Assembly (NCBI GenBank): GCA_933228895.1
Contig: OW121853.1
Location: 126,376,133 to 126,440,132 of the forward strand
Direction: 5' to 3'
Source: Platycnemis pennipes
Lineage: Eukaryota > Arthropoda > Insecta > Odonata > Platycnemididae
DNA length: 64,000 nucleotides
Shown in pieces: positions 23,687 through 34,315 of the stretch (its first letter is position 1; each line of letters opens with the position of its first letter). The position numbers and the translations under genes are program-made. Below the pieces are notes generated by a model that worked only from the letters and a program-made list of their open reading frames with translations, did no database searches and was not told the origin of the DNA.

Positions 23687-23770
23687 ATGGCATCAAGTAT
23701 GGTTAACGATAGTATCATGGATTCGTCCATTGAGATTAATGATTTTATGGGGGGTCCTTTGGTGACATGG
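23687..23770 (+). CDS. Girdin: Girdin/CCDC88-family protein, exon 1 (start codon)
   Basis: This exon encodes 28 residues from ATG at 23687: MASSMVNDSIMDSS.. ending FMGGPLVTW, before the donor GTGAGC. The motif SPLVTW (here GPLVTW) opens the N-terminal HOOK domain of Girdin/Daple (CCDC88) proteins. Fourteen exons in this window join in phase into 836 codons: HOOK domain in exons 1-5, coiled coil from exon 6 on. In the family the HOOK domain is linked to microtubule binding, the coiled coil dimerises, and the C-terminal part (outside the window) binds actin or membrane and G proteins. Known roles include cell migration, polarity and cadherin-catenin function. Two downstream in-frame ATGs exist, but this first ATG keeps the usual N-terminal length. 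Confidence 0.85.
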
Positions 23771-23854
23771 GTGAGCTTTACTATCAGTTTATTTGTTATG
23801 CCGTACCTTTATTACCATAATCATCTAATTTGTATTTTTTTGTTGAAGTTTCAG

Positions 23855-23937
23855 TCCTGTTTGAGAAATCCTGAGCGATTGGCCACTCTTGATGACCTGA
23901 AGGATGGTGTCCTCATCCATGAAGTGATCCTGTTAAT
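23855..23937 (+). CDS. Girdin: Girdin exon 2 (HOOK domain)
   Basis: The residues SCLRNPERLATLDDLKDGVL and IHEVILL correspond to the helix of the HOOK domain around the conserved DGV-L-EV-L pattern. The acceptor is GTTTCAG ending at 23854, and the donor is GTAAGT. The exon ends in phase 2. Confidence 0.88.
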
Positions 23938-24011
23938 GTAAGTTCTATTAAGTATGAAATATATTTTTTGAAAAGGAATAAGTTGTAACAGAATGTTTTT
24001 TTTCGAAGCAG

Positions 24012-24120
24012 CCAGCCTGATCCTGAGTACAAGGAAGTGGTGGTTCCTAGCCATAAAGATCCACTAATCAGGATCCGTAATATGGCATCTAATGTGCAAA
24101 ATGTTCGAGCAATATATGAG
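24012..24120 (+). CDS. Girdin: Girdin exon 3 (HOOK domain)
   Basis: It begins by completing an Ile codon, then QPDPEYKEVVVPSHKDPLIR and IRNMASNVQNVRAIYE, matching the region where family members read D-SLRI-NL..V..I..YY. The acceptor is GAAGCAG and the donor is GTACGT. It is followed by a 7.7 kb intron that holds the copia insertion. Confidence 0.88.
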
Positions 24121-27119
24121 GTACGTGCATGTGTATGCTAGAAAAATAATCCAGTGTCACCGCAGTTGTGTGATTGTACTTTTGACATGCCGCTACTAAC
24201 ACTCCACCATCGAGAAGTATTCACATACCTAGTTTTAATTTCTGACTGCAAGTTTTGGTGTGATGACGACCGCACCACGACGCCGGTTAACGACTCTCAC
24301 TCAACTCATCTGCGTCGTCCCCGTAGTTGCCAGGATTCCTATACCCATTGTCCTATTCCATCATAACAATGGGAATTTTTAATATAGGTGGTTTCCCCTT
24401 ACTGTTGAGATTGGCTGTCAGAAGGATTGAATGGGCCTGGAAGCTACTAAATACCGGGTCACACAGGGGTGACAGAGCTTAAAGAACTCACAGGTTCCTG
24501 AATGAAAATGAAGTCTTGGAACATAAATTGGTGGCAATATACTGAGGTAAGATTCCAAGGTTAAAAAAGGAAAGGCAATCAGAAAGTGGGATGTAGGGAC
24601 TCTGGTTGGTGCAAAACGGAGGGAATATATGGAGTTAGTTGACACACATACACGAATGAAGATGACGAAGTATGAGTTAAGGTCAGTAATAAGAAGAGCA
24701 GTAGAGAAAACAATTGGAACAGTAGACACGAGAAGTTTTCAATAAACTACTAGTAATAGCAGGAATGATGGAGAAAATAAGGAGAAAAGGTAATGAAAAT
24801 ATGGAAACTTGAAGCTAGACAGAAGACGATATAAGAAACTTAAGTAGCAATAAAATTGTTAGAGAAACAAAGAGAGCAAAGGAAAAGTAGTGGAGAGGGC
24901 AATGTGATGAATCGGAGAGGCTTGTAGCAGGAGAAAAAGACATGCTGTACTCAAAGGTTAGAATGTTGCTGGGAATAAAGAAATGGAAAATGGTTTGTGC
25001 ATCAAAGATAGAATGAGAAATTTAATAATGGAATCAGGAGGGATTCAGCGTTGGTGAAGAAATAAAGAGGAAGAACTGTATGAAATGGAAAAGGAACTGT
25101 GTAAGGACAGGGTGGGACAGGAAAACTAGATAGTTTGAGAAGGTACTGCAAGAAATAATGGGGGGAGGGGTTGATAACATCCCATCAGAATCACTTAGGA
25201 ATCTAGGAAGAGGCGATAGAGTCAATTTTTGGGCTTTTTCGTTGGGTACACAAGGAGGGAGTCTGCCCAGACGATTTTGTAGAAGTATACTGATACTGTA
25301 AAAGCGGGTGGATGGAGAATTCAAATACTACAGGATGATAAGTTTGATTTCTCACATGGCATGGATCATACATAGATCTTCATCAGAAGGATGGAAAAGA
25401 GAGCAAATATGTTTGTTTGTGAGGAACAGTTTGAATTTTTGGGTCATTCCATTTCAGTTCATCCAGGCCATGCCACCTACCAATTCAGATTTTCATGAAC
25501 TTTTTTATTAGCCAGTATCATCAAGATAATGAGCCATGGGAAATTTTTTCTCTCTAGGTCACATAGTTTCCAAGATTTAGGAAGTTGAAGTTTTGGAAAA
25601 GTGCCCATGAAAGTCCCGCCTGAGGTTCAACTTTTAAAGTACAGTGAAGTAGGAAGCAAGATAGATAGAGGTAGCATGTTGAGTGCTCTTGTAAAATTTA
25701 AGTATAATTTTTAGGTATTAATGTTCAAGCTCAAGTGGGTAATGATTTTGGAAAAATTTAGTTTCCTGCTAATTCTGTACATTCTTTGCTCTCCCTAGTA
25801 CTTGTATGGTCATTTCTTTGGATGAAGATTCATCGGCAATTCATTCCACCAGTATATGCTATTTTTCATGTCGAAACTAACTCACAAATAAAAGTGTTAA
25901 GGAGATTATTAGGAATATGTTAAACATCTGAAAATTAATCTTAGATGCATTGGTCATAAATATAAGTATGTTTCCCAATGTGAAGGCCCTGGTTTGAGAC
26001 CCGAGGACTGTGTGGGAGGCATTTCAAGTTAATATCTCTGGCCATCTTATGAGACGTTAAACTGTGGATGTCTTGGTGTTTAATGCCTAGAGCAAGCTAA
26101 TGCCGACAACACTTTTTCAACCCTCCATCCGCTCCCTGGCAGTTCCTTCTCTGTCCTGTATACACTGATTCGAAACCTGGCACATGTATGGCTTGAATCC
26201 CGGGTCAGTCCTTTTCTTTTTTTCTGTTGACATCTGTTGTCTCCACCTTCCTTATCCACTATGTGCTCATCATTTTGTGCTTCCTAGGTGAGGATTAAGA
26301 TAGTCAAAATGGGAAGAACAATAAGGAAGGTGGCGTAGGAGTTCTGATTGGTGAAAAGTGGAGGGACTAAGAGGAGTAGGTTGATATACCCATGAAAGAA
26401 GATAAGGAGACAGTTGAGGAATGGCCATTTTATAATTGATTCTAATATTCCTTCACAATGGGGTCGTTTACCATATTTTTTTAAACTGTCGAATCTCACA
26501 GAGTTTGTGAAATAAAAAGACATGTATTTTTCCATTTTTGGATCCATCAAATAGTTCTCGAGTTTCAAGTGGCGAAAAACTGATGTTTTTAAACTTTTCG
26601 GAAAAGTGGGCATGCATGCGACATAGTATGTCATCTACTTCATGTAATCACAACTGATCCCACGAAGCTACTTCGCCTTATCACAATGAGGGACACAGCT
26701 GACTCTGCCAATGGAAGTGGTTGCGACTGGATCTTTGTGAGCAGACCTTCTGACCCCTCCCCCTCCTCTCCCTTCCCTTTCCCTTAAAGCAGTCAAGGAC
26801 GGGAGGTGGATGACGTAGTAAGCCTCAAAGCAGCTTCTTCAGTGGGCGTCATCTTTTGCTTATTTTAATGTTTGATTTATGAGTGAATGGCTCTGGTTAG
26901 AAGATTATTTTTTCAATAAAATTTATTTTTCGTTTCCATCTAACGACTTCGTGTACACAATTGCGATTTTGGTTCCAAGTTAATGCCCCCATTCCTGCAA
27001 GACACCCTCATTTTTGTAGGGCAAGTTTCTTAGGCCAAACATATAACTCCTGGGGATCATTTTTGATACATAATTTTGGTAAAAAAGTATATGCTTTCAA
27101 ATATGGTGTATCATATGCA

Positions 27120-27368
27120 TGTTAGAGGCCGAGGTAGAACAAACGTAATTCACAGGTTCAGATAATGAACAGTACTTTAATGTACGTACTTGGATTACAA
27201 GAACGTGCACATCAGAACGTGTACATCGAGAGACTGACAAAAAGACAGAGACAGCTGACCAGGCATGGGCCGAGTCACGAACAAAAGAATAAGGATAGTA
27301 GCAGTAGAAAACAACTGCACAACGTATTGATGCTTGAGTTATATCACAACAAGTACAAACACTCAACA
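27120..27368 (-). repeat. Copia 3' LTR
   Basis: 249 bp, reading TGTTGAGTG..CCTCTAACA on the minus strand. I see no difference from the LTR at 30922-31170. The flanking base group ATGCA lies at 27115-27119. Confidence 0.95.
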
Positions 27369-27380
27369 CACCCCCTTAAA

Positions 27381-30300
27381 TTAAGCATCATATATGTTCA
27401 CAACATTCATAATCCTAGAAAAATATAAATGCTTTTCTTTACATAAAGGTTTGGTGAGAATATCAGCAACCAAGTCATCTGTTGGATTGTATTTCATTTT
27501 TACAATCTGACGCCCAACTACATCTTTAACAAAATGGTGTTTTATATCAATATGTTTACTGCGTTTCAAAGTTTGCTTGTTCTCAGCCATACATTGAGCA
27601 GACAAATTGTCATTCAATATTTCTATCACACCAAGTTTCAGCTCCAACTCTTGACTTAAATTGTTAATAAAACATGCTTCTTTCACTACATTAGTTATGG
27701 CTAAATATTCAGCCTCTGTGCTGGATAATGCTACAGTTTTTTGTTTTACAGATTCCCAACTAAAAGTTGAGGTACCAAGTTGCATGATATAACCTGTTTG
27801 TGAACATCTATCACCAGGCACACCACCATAAGAAGCATCAACATACCCTTTAATATTTAAATTTCCAGATTTAACATAAACCAAACCATGATTCTGAGTA
27901 CCTATTAGATAACGCATTACTCTCTTTACAGCTGACCAATGAGACTCATCATAGGCTGTACTATACTGACTTAATTTATTGATTGCAAATGCTATATCAG
28001 GCCTCGTGTTAACTGCTAAATACATAAGTCCACCAATTATTTCCTGATATGGTACAGCTCCACTATACATAAAAGTGAGATCTGTGGCTTTGGTCAATAC
28101 CAATCCAGCAGCCATAGGTGTAGGAGCAGGTTTAAGATCAGTCATACAAAATCTTTCTAACAGCCTTTTAACATATTGAGCCTGGTCAAGAGAAATAATT
28201 CCCTTTTCTCTTTTTCTGATCACACGCATTCCCAAACAATCTTTCACATTACCCAGTAACTTCACATCAAAGTTTTTGTACAGTGAATCACACAAGATTT
28301 TACTGTCTTGTTTACAGTTTGAGAATATATAAATATCATCTACATACAAAGCCACTATGGTAAGATTTTTATTTCTATGACACACATAAACACATGATTC
28401 AGATTTTAACTGTTTGAAACCTGTTTTAATTATAACGTCAGAAATTTTTCTATTCCACATCCTACTGGATTGCTTTAATCCATAAATGCTCTTTCGCAAT
28501 AAACATACTTTTCCTGGAACTGAAAAACCCTCTGGCTGTTCCATGTATATTTTCTCATTAAGATCTGCATTTAGAAAGGCTGTGGTTATATCCATGTGAC
28601 TTATATCCAGATCCATTTCATTAGCAAACGCAAATAACAATCTCAGTGTGGTGTAACTAACAACTGGAGAAAATGTTTCATGAAAATCAATCCCATAAGT
28701 TTGAGAAAAACCTCGGGCTACCAGGCGAGCTTTGTGCTTTTCAAATTCACCTGAACTTCCATTTTTTAATTTAAAAACCCATTTAGATTTTACAACGTTA
28801 CAATCTGATGGTCGGTCCACTAGTTCCCATACTCTATGATTCATTAAAGAATTATATTCGGATTGCATAGCTGACTTCCACATGGGATCCAATAAAGCGT
28901 CCTTAGTCGATTTAGGAATATTGACAGACATATCAGTCAAAGCCTGAAAGGACATGTCATAGTCAGCATGCCAACGAGGTGGCTGTCGCATGCGTGAGGG
29001 TCTATTACAACCCGCAACATTAGGGATATCATTGACAATAGGTGCATTTTGAATATTGTTTTCTGACAAAGTACCAACATCATTCATAGCATCCACATTT
29101 TGAACATTTCTATCTGAAAAAATGATAACATTATTGTCAATTTCAAGCTTATTTCTATCCATATCTTTGTTTTCACTTGCAATAGGAATATCACCAGCCA
29201 TTAGGGTCTCAATAAATTTGACTTCCCTAGACATGTAAACCTTTTTAGGATCATGTATATCACCTAATCTGTATCCTTTCTTCCCGGGACCATATCCCAA
29301 CATAATTACTTCTTTTGATTTGGGATCTAACTTATATTTGTAATTAAGGTGCCCTGTCCTTTTATGCCAAATTTCCTTAGATACATTGGAGACATTCATC
29401 ATAAAGGGTAAAACCTTGTTCACATCGTCTACAGCATGAGGAATTTGTTTAGGAATATCAGAGACAATACCTTTAGATGGACATACAAGAGATGCACTTG
29501 CCATAGTAGATATCTTAGGCATTCCATTGTCACAAACAGTTGCTGTGGTTTTTCCATTTTGGTCTAATTTATAAATGCCACCAACAGCACTACCTGTAAG
29601 CTGACTTGTACCTGTAATGTTAACTTCATTTTCATCAAACACATTAACACCATATCTGTCAAACACAAGTACCTTACCTTTTTCTGCAATTTTAGAAACT
29701 GACAATAAATTTGCAGCACTCTGTTTACAAAGCAACACATCAGTAATTGTACCATTAACTAGAGAATTATTACTACTAAAAATAAAGGGCACATTTCCAA
29801 CACCTTGGCATGACATTACAGAACCATTAGCCGTTAAGATATCAGCATTCACAGAAGTTTTGAGGTCATCAATCCAATCACCACGAGATGTTAGATGTTG
29901 ACTTCCACCACTATCGAAGAACCACTGATTTTTTGGCATTTTAATTCTACTATATGTCGCAGCAGTCATGAGAACTAAGCCATCATTGCCATCAAATTTC
30001 TTGGAATTTTTTGATGTATCTTGAAAACTTGAGGAATTTTTGTTTTTCAGTCTCTTCCACTTAGTGCACTGAGGTCGTTTATGTCCTTCTTTCTTACAGT
30101 AATGACAAATAATGTTGTTGGGAACAGTTTTCTTGTTTGAATTAGGGGCATGAGAAGCACTTGACCTGAATTTGACGGATGCTAGTGAAGATTCGCACGC
30201 ATTGGCACTTCTTCGACAGTCCTCCTCTATCAAAAGCTTTTTTACTTCCTCACTTCTAACTTCAGTGTGAGTGGACGCAAAACCTTGCACCAAAGTCTCA

Positions 30301-30827
30301 AAAGACTCCGATAGACCACTTAACAAAATTTTCCCAACTTTGTCATCAGGGACAACGACGCCGATATCTGCCAGCTGATTCACAACGGAAAGGATCCCAT
30401 TAATGTATTCGGACATGGAACTAAAATCTTCGTAACGCATTCTCATTAACTGTCTCTCTAACATTAGTTCACGAGTCAGCCCTGAGCTGCCAAAAGCCTT
30501 TTGTAGATTATTCCATGCTTCTTTGGCTGTGCTACAGGCGTAAATGTGAGAAGCACATACGGGTTTTACAGCCAAGCTGATCTTTGCTAGCGCGCGTCGA
30601 TCTTTGACTGGATCTATGTCCTGACCAGTAACACTTTCCCACATGCCATAATCTATGAGTAGCATCTTCATTTGCCATTTCCACGTGTTGTAGTTCCTTT
30701 CGCCTTCCAACTTCTCAATACCCGGCACGCCTGCCGGTGCAACGAACACCGACTGTGCGAAGTCAACGGGTGTCGAATGGTGAACAGTTGCAGCAGCATT
30801 TGAACGTTCCTGTTCGTTATCCGACAT
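27381..30827 (-). CDS. Copia gag-pol polyprotein without integrase core
   Basis: An intact frame of 1,148 codons. The order is: Gag of the UBN2 type (about residues 38-205, LEGERNYNTWKWQM.. to KKLLIEEDCRR); a CCHC zinc knuckle, CHYCKKEGHKRPQC, near 238; aspartic protease with DSGG near 302; GAG-pre-integrase with WHKRTGHLNY near 490; reverse transcriptase with KSKWVFKLK, ARLVARGFSQ and the catalytic YVDD near 826; and RNase H with YVDASYGG, SSTEAEYLA and ADILTKP. Immediately after GHLNY the frame passes to KLDPKSKEVIMLGYGPGKKG, which in the family lies after the integrase catalytic domain. The integrase core is therefore missing in frame at about position 29340. Copia polyproteins are usually around 1,400 residues. 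It probably cannot integrate alone but could be mobilised in trans. Confidence 0.93.
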   Translation of the reverse strand: MSDNEQERSNAAATVHHSTPVDFAQSVFVAPAGVPGIEKLEGERNYNTWKWQMKMLLIDYGMWESVTGQDIDPVKDRRALAKISLAVKPVCASHIYACSTAKEAWNNLQKAFGSSGLTRELMLERQLMRMRYEDFSSMSEYINGILSVVNQLADIGVVVPDDKVGKILLSGLSESFETLVQGFASTHTEVRSEEVKKLLIEEDCRRSANACESSLASVKFRSSASHAPNSNKKTVPNNIICHYCKKEGHKRPQCTKWKRLKNKNSSSFQDTSKNSKKFDGNDGLVLMTAATYSRIKMPKNQWFFDSGGSQHLTSRGDWIDDLKTSVNADILTANGSVMSCQGVGNVPFIFSSNNSLVNGTITDVLLCKQSAANLLSVSKIAEKGKVLVFDRYGVNVFDENEVNITGTSQLTGSAVGGIYKLDQNGKTTATVCDNGMPKISTMASASLVCPSKGIVSDIPKQIPHAVDDVNKVLPFMMNVSNVSKEIWHKRTGHLNYKYKLDPKSKEVIMLGYGPGKKGYRLGDIHDPKKVYMSREVKFIETLMAGDIPIASENKDMDRNKLEIDNNVIIFSDRNVQNVDAMNDVGTLSENNIQNAPIVNDIPNVAGCNRPSRMRQPPRWHADYDMSFQALTDMSVNIPKSTKDALLDPMWKSAMQSEYNSLMNHRVWELVDRPSDCNVVKSKWVFKLKNGSSGEFEKHKARLVARGFSQTYGIDFHETFSPVVSYTTLRLLFAFANEMDLDISHMDITTAFLNADLNEKIYMEQPEGFSVPGKVCLLRKSIYGLKQSSRMWNRKISDVIIKTGFKQLKSESCVYVCHRNKNLTIVALYVDDIYIFSNCKQDSKILCDSLYKNFDVKLLGNVKDCLGMRVIRKREKGIISLDQAQYVKRLLERFCMTDLKPAPTPMAAGLVLTKATDLTFMYSGAVPYQEIIGGLMYLAVNTRPDIAFAINKLSQYSTAYDESHWSAVKRVMRYLIGTQNHGLVYVKSGNLNIKGYVDASYGGVPGDRCSQTGYIMQLGTSTFSWESVKQKTVALSSTEAEYLAITNVVKEACFINNLSQELELKLGVIEILNDNLSAQCMAENKQTLKRSKHIDIKHHFVKDVVGRQIVKMKYNPTDDLVADILTKPLCKEKHLYFSRIMNVVNIYDA

Positions 30828-30901
30828 TTTCCCTCAAAACGCAAGTTCAAATATATTGCGAGAATGCGGAAAGTGAATACGTTAATTAATATTGCAGTCG
30901 T

Positions 30902-30921
30902 GACACTCTGGGCCCATAACC
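30902..30921 (-). other. Copia primer-binding site (initiator tRNA-Met internal type)
   Basis: Directly after the 5' LTR the minus strand reads GGTTATGGGCCCAG. This is complementary to CTGGGCCCATAACC, the anticodon arm of eukaryotic initiator tRNA-Met. Drosophila copia is known to prime from an internally cut initiator tRNA rather than its 3' end, and the site here agrees with that. Confidence 0.8.
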
Positions 30922-31170
30922 TGTTAGAGGCCGAGGTAGAACAAACGTAATTCACAGGTTCAGATAATGAACAGTACTTTAATGTACGTACTTGGATTAC
31001 AAGAACGTGCACATCAGAACGTGTACATCGAGAGACTGACAAAAAGACAGAGACAGCTGACCAGGCATGGGCCGAGTCACGAACAAAAGAATAAGGATAG
31101 TAGCAGTAGAAAACAACTGCACAACGTATTGATGCTTGAGTTATATCACAACAAGTACAAACACTCAACA
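30922..31170 (-). repeat. Copia 5' LTR
   Basis: 249 bp, the upstream LTR relative to the minus-strand gag-pol frame. It would hold the element's promoter, directing transcription opposite to Girdin. Only 94 bases separate it from the gag start codon. Confidence 0.95.
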
Positions 31171-31320
31171 ATGCAAGGGGGTGCAGGAGAATGTCCCCAC
31201 AATCCTTGTAGGTTGGCAGGATGTATATACTACCAAATAAGGTGTCTTTGATGACTACCTAAATGGTTGTGTATTTGAATCCTTTGTTCAAGTATGGGTG
31301 GTATGTCTTAGGATAAAATG

Positions 31321-31541
31321 TAAATTGGAGGGGTGGGCTGCCTTCCAAAGCCCCCCCTGGCCTTTAGTCCTTGCCCTACCTACCTACCCCCCACTTGCTA
31401 ACTGGTGACAAGATCACCATGGTAGGGGCATGGAGGAGGGTCACCCATTCAACCTCTGTCCAGCCCCGACATTGCTTAACATTTGTGATCAGACGGTAAC
31501 CTGTGATTCAACGTGGCTAGGCTCTTGCCCTGTCTCAGGAG
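31321..31541 (-). repeat. 5S-rRNA-derived SINE, copy 1
   Basis: On the minus strand the head reads AGCCACGTTGAATCAC, then GTCTGATCAC, then GTTAAGCAATGTCGGG and GGTTGAATGGGTGACCC, in the same order as 5S rRNA, including its internal promoter region. The tail continues through GGGGGCT..CCACCCCTCCAATTTA. Two related copies are at 34981-35190 and 45488-45720. Confidence 0.8.
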
Positions 31542-31816
31542 ACAGCAATAGGATTAAATTTGGTCCAGTGATATGATATAACCATAATGGTTGGGGTACC
31601 TTTCAACCTAATTATTCCCAATAATGCATTGCAGTCAATATGTTTGTTTTTTTAGTTGCTCTTACTGTAACAAATACATTAAGAAATATATAGTAATATT
31701 TATCCTTCCTTGTCATTTATATAGATGTGTTTATCTCAGTATAGGAGGAATGCTAAATATGTATGTGATTTAATTACCTTTGTGCATTCTTTTTTCATTT
31801 GGGGTCTCTTGTGAAG

Positions 31817-32041
31817 AATGACCTATTTCAAACGATCCTTGTGTGCCCTGATCCTGTGGTGCTGGCAGGGGCTGACGTCAGCGTGGCAGGCCGAGAGGAG
31901 CAGTGCATGGCTGCCATGCAGTTGATGCTTCTCTTGCTGCTGGGTGCGGCGGTGCAAGGCCCTTCTAAGGAGTCATTCATTGAGGCCATCAAGCAACTGC
32001 CGTTGGAATGCCAGCACTCCATTGTGGACTGTATTAAGCAG
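31817..32041 (+). CDS. Girdin: Girdin exon 4 (HOOK domain)
   Basis: It encodes 75 residues in phase 0, NDLFQTILVCPDP.. to HSIVDCIKQ. The segment AAMQLMLLLLLGAAVQGPSKESFIEAIKQL matches the highly conserved LLLLLLGCAVQ stretch of CCDC88 HOOK domains. The acceptor is TCTTGTGAAG (modest pyrimidine tract) and the donor is GTATGC. Confidence 0.88.
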
Positions 32042-33610
32042 GTATGCCTCTCTGTCCAAAACCATTGCCTTCTTTGTGTATTTTTTTTATTTCAGTTGTA
32101 TCAAACATGATAACAGTTCATCAGGATTTTAATGAAAAATAAACATGAATAAGAAGGAAATAAGGAGTACAGTGGACTATCGTTAGTGCATTCCTTGATG
32201 GCTCGTTTTCCTTATTTATATGTTCATTTTCTCTGGTCCGAGTCAAAGTGCATGTAAATAATTATGGTTAACACATTTATCTTACCTCTTGCATGTTTGA
32301 ACAAGGATCAAATCAAATTTGTCCCAGGAGAAAAACTACCCTGCATGATAATTGATGGGTATCTCTCCAGAAGTTTAATTCTCGCATCAAAAAAGATTGT
32401 TGTCACTTACAAAAATATTTAAATCTGCCCTGAGGAAATGAATATGCAAAAATGGAAAATGTGCTATCAAGGAACATCCTAAAGAGCGTTCGCTGTACTT
32501 TTTGTCCAGGCTGCATTTTCAATATGTGCTGTTTGTGTAATGTCATCGTAATTAATTATGTAGTGTGCAGTGTAAGGCATTGTATGTATTGACTTAGGAG
32601 GTGTAATAATTAGTGATGGCCGGATTGGATCCGAAGATCCGTGGATTTTTCCTTTTACTCTGTTCTGGATTTGGATCCAATGACTTGGGGTAAAATCAGA
32701 TCTAGATCGTATATTTTAAATTTTCATGGCTTAGCGATCAAAGTGCCCTGTGAATGGAATGTAGGTGTGGTAGATATTGACAAGATGTTGTATAACTCAG
32801 GTCACGAAATTAGATGAAAATATTCCCGTGCAACTAGAAGTAAAATAAAGACATATGACCTTTTTCCTCATTACCCCGGTATCATAAGAAAAAATACATA
32901 TAATGTCACGTGGATAGCCTACATTTGCGGGGATCAGGCAGACGAGAGCTAGTACATTACTGGGTGAAGTTAAATCCCTATCGCAGTTTAATTTTTTATT
33001 TCAGTCATTGCATCAAAAATGTTATCGTCTGCAATTTCAAACCCTTACATCTGTATACTCACTTTATCATACTTTTGTTCTTTAAATTAGACTTGAAATA
33101 TACCACCCAAAAATAAGGGATGGTCAGGTCGGATCCAAAGGTCAATGGATCTTTGGATCCGATGGAAAATAGGTATGGTAGATACTGACAAGGAGAGGTT
33201 AAATGTCGTTGAATTTGAATCTATAGGGTTTCTGAGTAATACTTCTCAGTTCTTCATCCAGGTTAGACTCTCCATCTCCACCTACATTTCGATGACTGAC
33301 TTGCTCATTGTCTTCAGGGAAATGAAGACAATGCCCTGAGGATGATGAGTGAGGCCTGGGTAAAGGATTGGGTAATATATACCTAATATATGTACATTAA
33401 ATGTCTGAGTAAACTGTTCTTATGAAATATGGTATTATAAAATGATTGTTTTGGTTCCATGGTTTTTTAGTATTTGGGTTTTTTTTCCCTAAATATTGTG
33501 CATTAGTCAAGGCAGTGTAAGGTTATTTTTGGCACTTGCTTGGTTTGATTGTAGATGGGACCTAGGTTTATATGACCTTTACCATCACTTGACACTTTTG
33601 ATGTCACTAG
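32042..33610 (+). other. Girdin intron 4
   Basis: AT-rich intron. Two stretches rich in GGATCCAAAG-type motifs at 32611-32700 and 33120-33165 resemble the hAT element ends at 43.65 and 45.28 kb and may bound a decayed non-autonomous element. No coding sequence is visible. Confidence 0.4.
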
Positions 33611-33866
33611 GTGACCAACAGTCAGGAACTGGTTTTGACCCAGGAGTGGGGGGAGGCAATGTGTGCCGCTGGCGAAGACACCACAATGCCCGAGCTCCTT
33701 GCCTCGCATGTTTTGAGGCTGGCCAAGGAGAGAGATGCGTACTTGACCAAGTGGACAATGAGCCTGCTCTTGGAGGAGGATGGTAACCTTGCAGCTGCCG
33801 GTGCTGGACTAGATTCAGTGGCCGGCATCCCCAGCCTGAGTGGAACGCAGCCGCCATCCAGTGGGG
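33611..33866 (+). CDS. Girdin: Girdin exon 5 (end of HOOK domain, linker)
   Basis: It starts VTNSQELVLTQEWGEA and contains MPELLASHVLRLAKERDAYL, matching the end of the HOOK domain, where the family reads LK-LI-ERDE. It then runs into a Gly/Ala/Ser-rich linker ending TQPPSSGG. The acceptor is TCACTAG and the donor is GTGAGT. It ends in phase 1. Confidence 0.85.
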
Positions 33867-34266
33867 GTGAGTGATCTGATTATGAGGGCCAGATATATAT
33901 CATTTATCTTTCCACTGGCGAGTCGAGAAGACCATTCTACAGGGGCAATTGTGAGTTTTTTCCCAAGCTTTGATGACAGAAAAGCAAAGAAGCGGAAACT
34001 TTGTTGTAGAACTTGTGCATTTTTTTGTAAGAAATATGACCAAGAACAACTTTGTAACATCCACTTAAATATTCATGTGTTAAAAAACTAGGTTTTGGAA
34101 AGTTATGTAATCTTCATGTGACTCTACAACCTTCTGCCCTCATATACCATGATATTTGAAATTATGAACTTTCATCTCGTGAATTAATTTTTTTTGAATC
34201 AATGCTATGACCAAAAGAATATCCTTAATTTCTTCAAGTCGTTCAGTATCCAAGGATTCTGTATTC

Positions 34267-34315
34267 CAAAGATCCTTGAATACTGAATCCAAGATTCAGT
34301 ATTCAAGGATCTTTG
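34267..34315. repeat. Perfect 23-bp hairpin in Girdin intron 5
   Basis: Arms 34267-34289 and 34293-34315 are exact reverse complements around a 3-base loop (CAA). Surrounding sequence carries further partial copies of the AAGGATC/ATTCAGTATTC motifs, suggesting a decayed repeat. Confidence 0.8.

Larger units (their letters stand above)
27120..31170 (-). mobile_element. Copia LTR retrotransposon, young, integrase core deleted
   Basis: A 4,051-bp element with 249-bp LTRs at both ends that I read as identical, flanked by a 5-bp duplication ATGCA (27115-27119 and 31171-31175). On the minus strand the LTRs run TG..CA. A primer-binding site follows the 5' LTR, a purine tract (AAGGGGGTG) precedes the 3' LTR, and a single uninterrupted gag-pol frame fills the middle. 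The integrase catalytic core is absent (see the ORF). Identical LTRs imply a recent insertion. It lies antisense in Girdin intron 3. Confidence 0.95.
24121..31816 (+). other. Girdin intron 3, site of the copia insertion
   Basis: A 7.7 kb intron. It contains the copia element (27120-31170) in antisense orientation and a 5S-derived SINE (31321-31541). The rest (24121-27119) is AT- and purine-rich sequence, including a long GA-rich stretch around 24540-25160, with no coding exon I can support. Confidence 0.7.

Noticed and set aside
24418..25324. Minus-strand coding exons in Girdin intron 3
   Set aside because: The frames are Ser/Pro/Phe-rich complements of a purine-rich stretch and have no domain or splice support.
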